From: Polytrichum commune
Lineage: Eukaryota > Streptophyta > Polytrichopsida > Polytrichales > Polytrichaceae
Assembly (NCBI GenBank): GCA_950295325.1
Contig: OX485809.1
Coordinates: 30,316,001-30,380,000 of the forward strand
Direction: 5' to 3'
Length of the DNA stretch: 64,000 bases
The notes under the pieces were generated by a model. It ran no database searches. It was not told where the DNA came from and was given only the letters and a program-made list of their open reading frames with translations. Positions 1 through 10,439 of the stretch are shown in pieces; the stretch's first letter is position 1, and every line of letters starts with the position of its first letter. The position numbers and the translations under genes are program-made.

Positions 1-1135
1 TTATGAAGGTCACCGGCAATGAAGGTCATCTAGATTCTAAAAACATCATAAAATACACGTTCCCTAGGAGTACTCCTCAAAAGAAGGGATTAGAAGAACA
101 AAGTGGCCTTTAGTATCCAAGGGTGTACCCTAGGTGACCGGACGATCCGGTCACCGGAGCTTTCTAACCGGCACATGTCCTTCATGTTACCGTTAGGACC
201 GCCGGTCCTTTGGCACCCGTTCTTGCACAACACAAAATGTGGGACACCCATCCATGGGGGGTACCGGTGCTTGGGTGAGAAGGATGGGCACATGGCACCA
301 CCCTCTTTTCACCGGCCCACCCATTTATTTTGAAAAAAACGGACCGGGACCGGCACATGGAACTTGGCCCTAAGTTGGAACATTAAAGCTCCCCAAATTG
401 GCTTAGTTTATCATGCTTAGGGTGGTCACTACACAAAACATTGTATTTTGTGTCACCTATTCTATTTGTATGCCCTAGGTAGGTCACTTAGTGCAATTTA
501 AAATGATGTGTGGCCTAGTGTAGGGAGGATCAAATTCACTTGACATAAAAGTTATAAAAGACTTCCACATAATTAGGAGCCGTAAAAGTAGATAGTCCCA
601 TTACAAGTAAGATAGATAGACTTTAAATGTGGATCATTCAATTTCTTATTAATAATGTAAGGGTTCAAGATAAGGACCTCATGATTTATGTCGAGTAGGC
701 CTAGTTTTGCATGCATGCTTCACGATATTTGGATGAGATTGCAACATCACATGCCCAAAAACAATGGTAATTCCAAGTGTTTGTTATTGATCATCTTCCT
801 CGTCCTTCACCCCTGCAATCATGTTTGCCAACACCTAGCGTTTCAATTCCACTTTGTTGAGACTAGTGTTTTTTGATTTTTGGTGTAGGGTTTATGAAAC
901 AGAGAAAGCAAAGAGCACATATAGGTTGGCAACACATTGTGGCTTGGGACTAGACTACCATGGAGTGGGTGTTGTGTTTCCACCCTAAGCCTTATTTTGT
1001 TATGAATGATGGTAATGTGCTATTAAACCCTGAATTTTCAGACGTGTAAGTAGTTTTTAAAAATTTCTTAATTTTCTTGTATTTTCCATTCATGTTATAC
1101 TCTTGGAATGGTGTGCTCCATGTTATTATAGTTCC
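1..1135. other. Intergenic, no gene seen
   Basis: I see no convincing coding region here; the short ORFs have no recognisable composition. A perfect 10-bp-arm hairpin (GGTGACCGGA, 3-base loop, inverse copy) lies near 132-154. The stretch from about 100 to 360 is richer in CCGG-type words than its surroundings and may be an old repeat, but I could not pair its ends. Confidence 0.5.
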
Positions 1136-1140
1136 ATGTG

Positions 1141-2276
1141 TATGAGCCCAAAATGAGTGCTCATATTTGTTTTATGTTTAGAATTTATTTGGAATTGCAA
1201 TTGGAGTGTTATTGAAACAATGAAAAGTATAAAAAGAGTGAGGCTTGGTGTGGATTTATGTTTAGGCCTTAAGCCATTTTGTGTGGTTAATTAGAGGGTT
1301 AGTGGCATTAGGGAGTGTTTTGATTAGAGGAGTAGTGTTTGATGAGGCAAGGGGAAGTGCCTTTGATTTAAATGTTTGAATTAGAACATGTTCTTGTTGG
1401 TTTAGGGGGTAAGGAGTTAGTGGATAGGATAAGGTCCTACTAAGTAGGAGAAGGTTGAGGGGTTTGTGGTCTTGGGTGCCCTCCCCTCCTCCTCCTCTCC
1501 TCTCTTCATTCTCTTCCTCTCTCCCCGCCCTCTCTCTCTTTTTCTCTCTAGGAGGTGGAGCTCTTAGAGCTTGAAAAAAATGTGGAAGTAAGTAGGGGAA
1601 CTTAGTGGAATTAGTTAAATTAGGAGGGGAAGTAAGTAAGGTAGCATAGGAGAATTAGTGGAATATCTTGTGAGGATTAGTTAGGAGATTGTGAGTATTA
1701 AGGGGTTGGGCCCCTTGAAGGTTGGACCCATTGAAATGGTGATAGAATTATGGTGCTAGGGCTGCTGGACCAAGGCCGGTTGGGCAGAAATGGTGATTGA
1801 TTCTGGGCTAAGAAGCTGCTGGCCCAAGGCCGGTTGGGCAGAAATGGTGATTGACTTCGGGTGCTAAGGGTTGCTGGACCAAGGTTGGGGCCGAGGATAG
1901 GTTGTTTATCGAAAAGCGAGCCGGTTATTGAACCGGGTATAGGCCAAGGCGGAAGCTCGAAGTACATGGAAAGGACAAGGGCCAAGGGCATTAGGGGGAT
2001 TTAGCTCACATGAATCAAAGGGTAGTCTAGGGGGGTTAGAGTTTGGTAATGATTTTAGAGTTGGGGTGTGAATTAGTATAGGGAGCAAGGGTTAAATCAA
2101 GAAAAGCATTTCTTAATGCTTGTAACCTTATTATGGAATAAATTGGTGTGCAAGAATTAATGGGAATTGAGTTGGAGTTTCATGAAGTTGGTAAAAGGGA
2201 GCTATGTGAACATGGATGTGATATTCATTCCCTCACCCGGACTAGGACGCTTAAGGGTGGGCGGTTTGGCCTCACA
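1141..2276 (+). mobile_element. Solo LTR, copy A of the TGTGAG..CTCACA family
   Basis: The element begins TATGAGCCCAAAATG (other copies have TGTGAGCCC) and ends TTTGGCCTCACA, so it has the TG...CA-type inverted termini of an LTR. It is flanked by a perfect 5-bp target duplication, ATGTG, at 1136-1140 and 2277-2281. A conserved TATA-like box (TATAAAAA, 1228-1235) lies near the left end and AATAAA (2137-2142) near the right end, as expected for an LTR promoter and polyadenylation signal. A pyrimidine-rich tract lies at about 1485-1550, and a repeat block containing GCTGCTGGMCCAAGGCCGG at about 1755-1880. No internal retrotransposon region adjoins either side, so this is a solo LTR left by recombination between the two LTRs. 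ORFs inside it are not real genes. Confidence 0.88.
1755..1880 (+). repeat. Minisatellite inside LTR copy A
   Basis: There are about 2.5 to 3 units of roughly 54-60 bp. Each contains GCTGSACCAAGGCCGGTTGG-like sequence followed by GCAGAAATGGTGATTGA. It occupies the same part of the LTR as the different minisatellites of copies B, C and D. Confidence 0.75.
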
Positions 2277-2281
2277 ATGTG

Positions 2282-3371
2282 GTGTTGTCTTTATGAAGTG
2301 CTTCACTTGTATGGTTCGCAATGGTATGTATGAACCATGCCTCTTTGTTGTCATGCTTTGTTGCACCATTTTTTAATATGTATAATCTTGAATTGTTATT
2401 TTTTAAATATAAAGAATATAGACTTCCAAAACCTGTAAGTAATACATCAAAGATATGTTTATATGTATTTATGTTGTGATTATTTGAGCGTGTGGAGTCA
2501 ATGTGTTGTCAAAAAGTGTGGCCTTGTGGAGAGGTTGTAGAGCATTGTCATTGCTAAAGGTAGAGTAATGTACATGAGAAAGAATGTTTGATTCATGAGA
2601 TCACTTAAGCAAGGAGGAGAGGGAGAGAGTACTTGGAGAGCAAGAAGTGAATGAGCACAATTTGGGTTGGAAGTTGAGTGGTTGCAGTTGAGCATGTCAC
2701 AACACAATTTTGAGTAAAGGATAAATGAAACATGGAGACGAGTTTATAGGACAGAGTCCTTAAGTAGCAATGAGAATGTCTACTCGCACACCAAAGAGTC
2801 CCTTCACTAGCCCACCAACTCGTAGTAATCTTATGTTGTTTAGAGAGATAGCTAACGTGAGATATACCCACATGACGATTAGTCACACTTTAAGGCTATG
2901 GGTTGAATACCAATTTAATATATGTATTGATGCCCTTGTATATGAATTTTGATGAGATGTGACCATGGAAATACTCTTATCTTGCAAGTCATTGGCCTTA
3001 GGCTTTTCATGGGATATTGATATTTAAATAAAGTTTGAAATTTTATCAATGGAATATTATTTTAAATTGCAATTGAATATGAAACATGGACTAATATGAA
3101 ACTCATGACAAAGGTCTTCCACGTACTATTGCCTCTTCAAAAGGAAAAAGACCATTGCCAAATTACAAAGACTATTGCCAAAAGTTATTGAGCTTCATGA
3201 TTGACGTAGAAGCATGCAAATAAAACATCTAGAAGTCTAAATATGGGTGAAAATGTGGTAAAATGGACCAAAAAAATGCTCTGATATTTTACAATCATAG
3301 TTTTTTTGGTCAAACACCTTAAAATAGTATCAAGACATTATTTTTATTAGATTTTTTTCATGATGATCTCT
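2282..3371. other. Intergenic, no gene seen
   Basis: Several overlapping short ORFs occur on both strands at 2500-2950, but none has recognisable protein character. I see no repeat ends here. Confidence 0.45.
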
Positions 3372-3379
3372 GATGTTGT

Positions 3380-3800
3380 TATGGGGAGGTCACTCCATTA
3401 TAAAGTTGAACAACCACGTGCGAACACTTTGCATGTAAAAAATCTTATTTTTTACAAAAAGCATCACCAAAATGGGTCAAACTTTTAACAGTTTGTTTTC
3501 ATGAGTAGATATACACAATACCTATTACATAATAAAAAATGGTAACTAAATTTGATGATTTGTTTTATAATAAAACATATTGTTTCTAACTAGAATGACG
3601 CAGAATTGAACTAAACAAATTACTACAAAACATGAGGATGACTAAAACTTTCAAAAATATATACAAAAGATACTATCAATGGTTATGTATATGTAGAAAA
3701 AATATCATAAATTTTAAAATTATCTATGGCATGTAATATAGGGGTAGCAGACTTTGTTTACACGTGGTGTTCAACTTGACAATGAAGTGACCTCCCCATG
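3380..3800 (+). mobile_element. hAT-like MITE, 415-bp family, copy 1
   Basis: The ends are inverted repeats of about 38 bp with few mismatches (core GGGGAGGTCACTYCATT followed by AAGTTGAACA), reaching to a CACGTG at the inner side. A perfect 8-bp target duplication, GATGTTGT, lies at 3372-3379 and 3801-3808, as in hAT superfamily elements. The 421-bp element has no coding capacity. A second copy in inverse orientation lies at 43364-43777 and matches over most of its interior. Confidence 0.88.
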
Positions 3801-3808
3801 GATGTTGT

Positions 3809-4904
3809 GTAAAGTACTCAAATGTAGAATATCAAGATGAGATCTTCAAAACTAATCATTAGAAGTAGTGCTTAAAAGCAAATGGCTAGATTTGATTTTG
3901 GACATAAATTTCATGACCTTAATTATTTTGAACTTTTTTTGTTCATATTCCTTGCATTCAGTATACACTTGAGGTCATCATCAATTTTTTTTTGAGGAAA
4001 TCATCAATTTAATGTAATTTTATCATTATTTATACATATATTTAGAATTACTTGTTCAATATCTTGCACACCTGCTTGCACCATCTTATAACATATGTAG
4101 ACTTTTTTTGAGATGGTACTTGTGAATATAATTTGTTTGACTTTGTAGATCAATGTGTTTTTAAGATATTTGTGATATTTTGTCTCACAAATTTCAAAGT
4201 TAGTATATTGTTTTGAATCAATTTAACTTAAATGTGCGCAAGGATCAAGAGTTGTCCACCTTACCGTGCTTGCACCCATATAGGAGGGAATCACACATGA
4301 CTATAAGAAGCACAAATAAACCTTCCAAAGAGAAAATAGTTCATAATTGACTGTATAAAAAAAGGAGTCCAGAGTGAAGAGCCACATATTGTTATAGTTT
4401 TCCCATTTCAATGTGACAATTAATCCCTATAGACACTATACCAATCTTTCTTGAGACCTAGTACTTTGGGTTGGTTTTTTTGCTTGATTAAGTGATATCT
4501 AAAACTTAAATTGCAAGAGTAATTCACAATTATAGGATGTAAGTTACCTGCACATTATCGTAAGAAATTGTGTTATAAGTGACATTGAGCTTGAAGGTTA
4601 CAAGCCAAATACATCTTGGTGTAGATCATTGGAAGCAAAGATAATTTTCAGAGTTTAATATTGATATCAAATGAATCCCAAATTTGTTGAGCTAGAATAG
4701 CATACTGATAAGTTGGTGGATGTTGTTTTGGAAATTGATTTTGCATAAGACTTTGATCTTAATGTTGTTATAGTTTCATTAGATGGGGATAGTGTGGCTC
4801 TATTTACAATAAAGCTTAGTGATGCTAAACGTCATGTATCATTATTGTCTAGTTTTTTTTATTCAAGAACTCTTTTTATTTTGGTGTTAATGAAATTATT
4901 AGTG
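3809..4904. other. AT-rich intergenic DNA
   Basis: No gene, long ORF, tandem repeat or paired inverted repeat was recognised in this stretch. Confidence 0.5.
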
Positions 4905-6540
4905 TGGTGACAATTGCTACTCCAAACGAAGTAACAACCCACAAGATTGGCCGGATGGGTGGACTACTTTGGTGCCTCCAAGCAATGACCTTCTAATTCT
5001 TATAATTATTCAACTAGTCTACGTTCATCCGTGCGTCACATTCATATGTAAATCACCTTCATTCGTTCATTTAATTCATCTAGACGAACCACCTGAATTC
5101 ATCTAATGCCCATTATTTCATCCCGTATGAAGCCGCTCTTCATCACCTAAAACATCATAGCTTCATTCATCGCTACCGCGATTGGGGGCGGGGGTTTACT
5201 TAACGTACCTAACTTCCACGGAATTCCACACCGGCCACCCTTGGTTGGGGTGGGTCTAAATACCCCCATCGAGCGTGGCTCGGAGGCCAGGTTCGGTGGG
5301 GTTCATTTTGCTGGCCCTCCCCATTTTGGCCCCTTGGGGATTTTTTTTGGTTTTTTTTTGCTAAATCTGGGTCCCGCGGCCCCAAATTACTTTAGGGAGC
5401 CCCCTATGAGATCAAGTAAGGCCCCACCCAATTAAAAAAATAGGGGGCAGGTTTTACCCCACCCCTGCCACCCCCTCCCGAACCTGGCCTCCGAGCCACG
5501 CTCGATGGGGGTATTTAGACAGATCCCCCTTGGTTGGGTTGGCCAAATAGTACAAGGATTGAACATTAAGCCACCCTTCCGAAGAATAATACTCGGATGG
5601 ATGACCTTTAGCCACCCTCTAAGCTAACACTCCAATCAAGACTAAGGCTAGAGCTTTAAATATAGCTTTAGTCTCTAACTCTATTTCTAATTCTATCTCT
5701 ACCTCATGTGTCTAAATCTCAAACGCCGCAAAACCGGAGTAGAAACTAAGATATTAGAACCTAATGTAACCATAACCCAATGCAACCAAAAATTAAGGTA
5801 GCAAAATCTAATGCAATCATAATTAATGTAACAAAACTTAATGCAACTAAAACTAATGTAACCAGATTGTACTGTAACCATAAACTAATATAGTGGAACT
5901 AAGGTAACAGAACCTAATGTACCAGAACTAAGGTAACATAATTAATATAACCATAATCTAATAAAACATAAAATAAAATAACATAACATAAGTTAATGCA
6001 AAGATAAACTTATGCAACCAAGAGCTTATGCAAACATAAAGTCATGCCACCAATCAACAATACAACCTAAAACTGCAACTAGTTGCGGCCTTCGCCTGAG
6101 CAACCACACGTTCGCACGCAATTCATTTTAATAACACCAATTCGCACAAAAATGATCCAACAAGGTTCAAAATCCCATTTATTCAACATTAATAAGGTTT
6201 ATAAACATTTTTGTTCAACATTCATGTTTCTACCATTCTATGAATTTTACGCATCTACCTACATGGAGAGGGGGGAGAGAGAGTGTGTCTTAACCGCGAG
6301 AGAAAGTTAGAGTGGGAGTCGTGCTAACCTTCACGGACTACCTCCTCCAACCACAAAGCCTCACCGGTCATAAATTTAGTTGTATATATATCTAACATTT
6401 AGCATCTACAACCGGCTCCACCTTAATTATCATTCTCTAAATTCTAAATCCAACCGTCTTCATTCGCTGCCCTCTTCATCCAACGGCCTCTATCCGCTAG
6501 ACGTTTCATCCGTTAGACGTTTCATACCCTTTTGAAATCT
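4905..6540 (+). repeat. Family-X dispersed repeat, copy 1 (3' truncated)
   Basis: It opens with TGTGGTGACAATTGCTACTC and a block around GGCCGGATGGGTGGACTAC, shared in inverse orientation with about 48175 and partly with 29745. It continues through short degenerate 12-16-bp repeats of the type AACCTAATGCAA (about 5755-6060). It ends in ATCCAACGG and CATCCGCTAGACG blocks also found in copies 2 and 3. It lacks the tRNA-like 3' part seen in those copies. A MITE interrupts it at 5248-5527. The family could be a large LTR or a nonautonomous element; I could not define exact ends. Confidence 0.65.
5248..5527. mobile_element. MULE-like MITE inside family-X copy 1
   Basis: The element is 280 bp with near-terminal inverted repeats of more than 40 bp that are essentially perfect (TCTAAATACCCCCATCGAGC continuing through GTGGCTCGGAGGCCAGG). 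Its outer ends start GGGG. The flanks duplicate CCTTGGTTG (5239-5247 and 5528-5536), and the shared block extends to 12 bp if neighbouring C and G are counted. A 9-bp or longer duplication with GGG-starting ends fits the Mutator superfamily. Family-X copy 2 near 30050 shows the uninterrupted CCCTTGGTTGGGG site. The ORF at 5241-5435 lies in this MITE and is not a gene. Confidence 0.82.
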
Positions 6541-6660
6541 ACACACTAGAACAAACACAATACCTCTCCCTTACATATATTATGTACACTACTGCCTCAA
6601 ATATTACCCCTTCTTACACTCATGTTAGTTCGTACGTGGTATGAAGAGTCCAACCCCCGG
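6541..6660 (+). repeat. Module M repeat
   Basis: This is a block of about 110 bp running from ACACACTAGAACAAACACAA through CTCTCCCTTACATA to TACCCCTTCTTACACTCA. It recurs inverted at 48190-48330 and, more diverged, at 39745-39850. A similar stretch sits in the hAT-like MITE at 56108-56603, so module M may be a remnant of a related element. Confidence 0.55.
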
Positions 6661-7042
6661 GTATAAATTCCACCTTGACTAGACGATTGATATGGCCCGC
6701 CGCCTGTGCAAATTTTCTACCCACACTAATAGGAGTATTTAGTGTACCTACATAGTAGGTAGCCTAGGATGAATGGAAGCCAAGGGGATTTTGAACTGGT
6801 CATGGATCCTGCACCAAGTCCTTAGCCAGCACATGTGCACATATCTAGCAAGTGATGGACTTATTGAGTAATTGAGTTACTGCACATATTTATTGCACAT
6901 GCTTATTTTCAATAGTTACAAGACATAGTTCATTGCTCATAAGTACTATATGTAATTATTGCACATAATTACTACATTTAGTTATTGTATGAAGTTACTG
7001 CAGAGCTATTGTCTGAAGGTGCTACACAAATTTATTGCACTA

Positions 7043-7414
7043 CACTAAGTATGATATCTCATGTCATATGGTATTTAATGTCATTATGGTAACTTTTTGG
7101 ATGACACTTCTTGTGAATAAGTGAAGAAATATTGTCATGGATGATGGATGAGTTCATCTATTGGCTAAAATTCTACCCTCTCTTGTCAACAACTTGTGAT
7201 AAAATATTGTCATGCATGATTGAAATTTGGATGAAAAATCACTTGGTAAACGACAGTACTTGCAACTTTGTAAATCTATAATCCCCAAAAAAATTTACAA
7301 GGAATGACAAAGAACGTTGGGTTAACATTGACTGTTGGTGACACTATACCGCGGTTTACAATTAGTAATGAGCAAGACATTTAGAATTGGTGACATTAAA
7401 TATCATATTGAGTG
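7043..7414 (+). mobile_element. 372-bp MITE family, copy 1
   Basis: The ends are imperfect inverted repeats (CACTMARTATGATAT type) and TA dinucleotides flank both ends (7041-7042, 7415-7416). The whole element aligns base for base with 39294-39665, which has exactly the same length. Its interior has ATGGATGATTGAAATTTGG and TAATCCCCMAAAAAA blocks. The TA flanks suggest a mariner-type target, but the CACTA-like tips leave the superfamily open. Confidence 0.72.
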
Positions 7415-7693
7415 TACTATATAGAGCTATTACATAGATTTACTACACGGAGTTACCCTAAAATAAATGGACCTCACAAGGTGGGCCATGGGTGCCGGTA
7501 CGACACATGTGTGAGGCCATAATGGTAAAGACGACTCTAGAGTAAAAGTGGTTGTCATTGTTTGTTACCTCCAAATTCGGACGACACGAGGTGATCTAGT
7601 CAACATGACCATAACTTTAAGCCATATACTAGGATGTAAAAAAGGCAGTCCAAATGGTCCTTCCAACCAAACAAAAAAAAAAGTTTTGTGGAA

Positions 7694-7775
7694 AACCCAA
7701 GTGTGTTTTGGACATCACAATCCTACTAGTGGCATGTTCTTGCACTAGTGGGATTGTGAGGCCTAGAACACACTT
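7694..7775. other. Short perfect-arm hairpin
   Basis: CACAATCCTACTAGTG and CACTAGTGGGATTGTG pair across an 11-base loop with one mismatch, and the outer arms (TGTGTTTTGGACAT and GGCCTAGAACACA) also pair partly. It could be the core of a small foldback element or a small-RNA-type hairpin. No coding function is visible, and the ORFs across it are by-products of the palindrome. Confidence 0.5.
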
Positions 7776-8336
7776 CCCATGTGAAAGAGGTGGTCATTGC
7801 TACATGACCCCATTTACAAGTGTCAAGTTGAATCTATGATAGTTGTAGATGAGAAGTGACCGTGTTTTCTAGTAGTGTTGTGGAAAAGGTTGATATTTTG
7901 AGGTGCGATTTCTCATGTGGAGTAGATTTATGCTTTGAGTGTACCCTTTGGTTAAGTCAAATAGCCACCACATGGTTGTGCCCATTTCAATAGACATACA
8001 CAAAGTTTGTCTTGTTTAACTACTGTAGGCTACTTACACGTAGAGAGGCTCTTGAATTCACATTGACTTCCTTAGGAAGATGGCATTTATAATTAGAAAT
8101 AATCTTACATGCACAACCTTTGTGGAAAACAAATACTTGTTTATACAAACCTTCAGGCATGTACTGGGTTTGAATCCATAAGGTCCTCAATTCAAAGATA
8201 AAGGTAGATACAAGCATTGACAATGCTGACTAAGATCAGAATATCGTTGGCAAATTGCATCATATCACTCAGTAGTCATGAGAGGACTTGGTTGGCATTT
8301 GAAGCCTACTCACATAAGCTATACGTATGCTATTTA

Positions 8337-8751
8337 GAGTGTCCCCACTAGACCGGGCATGGGGCATGCCAACGCCAAAAGCAGCATCCCGGGTTCTTAG
8401 GTGGCGGTACCAACATAAATTGAGCCCCATCAATGTCCGGTCCCTCATAATTTAAAACCGGCCCGGGTATAGTAAAGACCTTCCCCCACCATAAATGGTT
8501 CATATAACGGCCCTCCTCTGGCTCGCCAAGAGATTACTTTAATATTAGATATTCCGATATCCTACTTAATCCCATGTCAGATAATAGGTGTCGTTGTCTT
8601 ATTGATTGCTTCCTAATTATATTGGGGGTATGCCTAGGCTTTGGTGGGCTTTGACTCAAGATGAGCTACCCCGCCCAAGATGGAGGGCTCCCCAAAGGTA
8701 TAAAATATTATATACTCTATTTGGTGTGTACCCGATCTGGTGGGGATGCTC
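8337..8751. mobile_element. PIF/Harbinger-like (Tourist) MITE
   Basis: The element is 415 bp with imperfect inverted ends of about 21 bp (GAGYRTCCCCACYAGAYCGG; the differences are transitions). A 3-bp TTA duplication flanks it (8334-8336 and 8752-8754). TTA/TAA target sites and GAGCATC-type tips are typical of plant Harbinger MITEs. It carries no coding region. The age is moderate, judging from the mismatches. Confidence 0.75.
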
Positions 8752-8841
8752 TTAGATACTTTTCTCCCTGCACCCACTTCTCGCAAGATAAGAAATATAG
8801 CAATTAGTGCGAGACAACATGCAAATCTAAATCGTGCTCAA

Positions 8842-8960
8842 TATAATTTCGACACAAGTCTTTTTGGTGTTTGTTCTTAGATCTATACCTAACCACATGC
8901 CACGCACATGTTCGTGTCCATATAATTGTTATATTGGCTTTAGCCACCATACTATTTTAA
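8842..8960 (-). repeat. Family-Y dispersed repeat fragment
   Basis: Read on the minus strand it carries the family-Y signature: GGACACGAACATG, then a GTGGYATGTGGTTAGG block, then ATCTAAGAACAAACACC and AAAAAGACTTGTG. The same module recurs at about 28215, 38436, 42385 (minus), 42892 and 44815. Confidence 0.6.
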
Positions 8961-10435
8961 GTGATCCAGTGTTCGACTTGGTTGTCAATCTTGTTCAAGA
9001 AATCTTTTGCATAAAGTATGTGGCCTTGTTGTGGGCACTTCACAACTTCACACACAATATGGCCATTGGAATGAATTGGAATTTGTTTCATCTCATTCAC
9101 ATTTGTATTTCATAACGATTGTCATTTCAAGTTTCAAAATTGAAGGTGAGATACAAAAGTTATAGAGGATCAAAATGAAAATTGCCTTTTTGTTTAAGCA
9201 ATCATATCATCAACCTCCTTTCTCCCCCTCCCCCTCCCCCTCCCACTTCCATTAGCTATTGAAAGTAGAAAGATATCTACATTTTGAGCACACAATCCAA
9301 TCTCACCATGACAAATGTATTTCTGAGGATTGTTCTTCACTGCAAACCTTGCCAATTACCGCTTAACTCTAAGCCTTTGGTTAAGAAGAGTGACCAATAA
9401 GGCTCACTATTAAGCCATCGTCAGCTGCTCTGATATGTTGGAAGGGAGGGGAAAGTGAGGGCGAATTTTCATGTGAGGCTTAATATATTCTATGCACCAT
9501 TTGCAATTGAAGGCGCTTTTAATCTGTACAGTACCAACACAAATATATTCTATACACCTACTCCAAATTAAAGTGAGACGCCAAATGGTGAACCCTAGAG
9601 TAGAATCTTGTCGATTCATATGTGTGCAGAATATAGAAAAAAGTAAAGCTAGACTCAATAGCTGTTTCAACTTTCTACAATGCCATCACTTGCACTCCGA
9701 AATGCCCGGAGCCTTTTCAGGGTTAACGGTCAAACATTTATTATGATTTAAAACATAAGTAACGGACCATGGAGGCACTGAGTTCCAAGTGGTTCTTGCA
9801 ACTTCTTGACCAATCTCATGACGGTATGTGGTGAGGCTCTTCAAATATCTTTACATTAATTCTGCCAAACCAAAGTGTAAGGCGTCAGTGAGAATTTGAT
9901 GTTTCGTAGAAGCAAGGTCTTCTACAGAATCAATACTCATTCTATAGTAGAGGCGCTTATTCCCAATCATGACCCCATCGCCAATCTATAGAATATCGGA
10001 ATTTCAATAAGGCTGGATTTGAATTTCGATAAGGCCAAAATCAATAGTGCCATGACATATGTCTTGGTTTTGAGTGCTAAAGTAAGAAGGAATGACCACT
10101 TAATAGAAGCGGTTATGGTAGACTCTAGATATTGGTAATATGTTCGAGCCAACTTTAGGTTTTAAAAGTTTCATAATAATTTCAATGTAAGGAATGAAAT
10201 TACTGAAAAAATTGCAGTCCTCCTGATTTCTATCTTCCTACATGGGAAACATATGCACCACCTAACACTTCTCAAGATATGATGCAAAATCTATGAAGTG
10301 ATAAGTTATGGGCTCCTCTTCTCTATATCACAATCAAAGGTCTCAAGGTCTTAAATAGCATTTCACATAGCATTTGATGTCGTTAGGGCATTACCAACTC
10401 TCGTGCTCTACATTGTTGGTGGAGTGGTACTTTTC
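8961..10435. other. Intergenic, no gene seen
   Basis: A short CCCCCTCCCC tract lies near 9220-9245. The overlapping ORFs at 9410-9750 on both strands look like by-chance frames. I see no repeats with recognisable ends. Confidence 0.45.
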
Positions 10436-10439
10436 TTTT

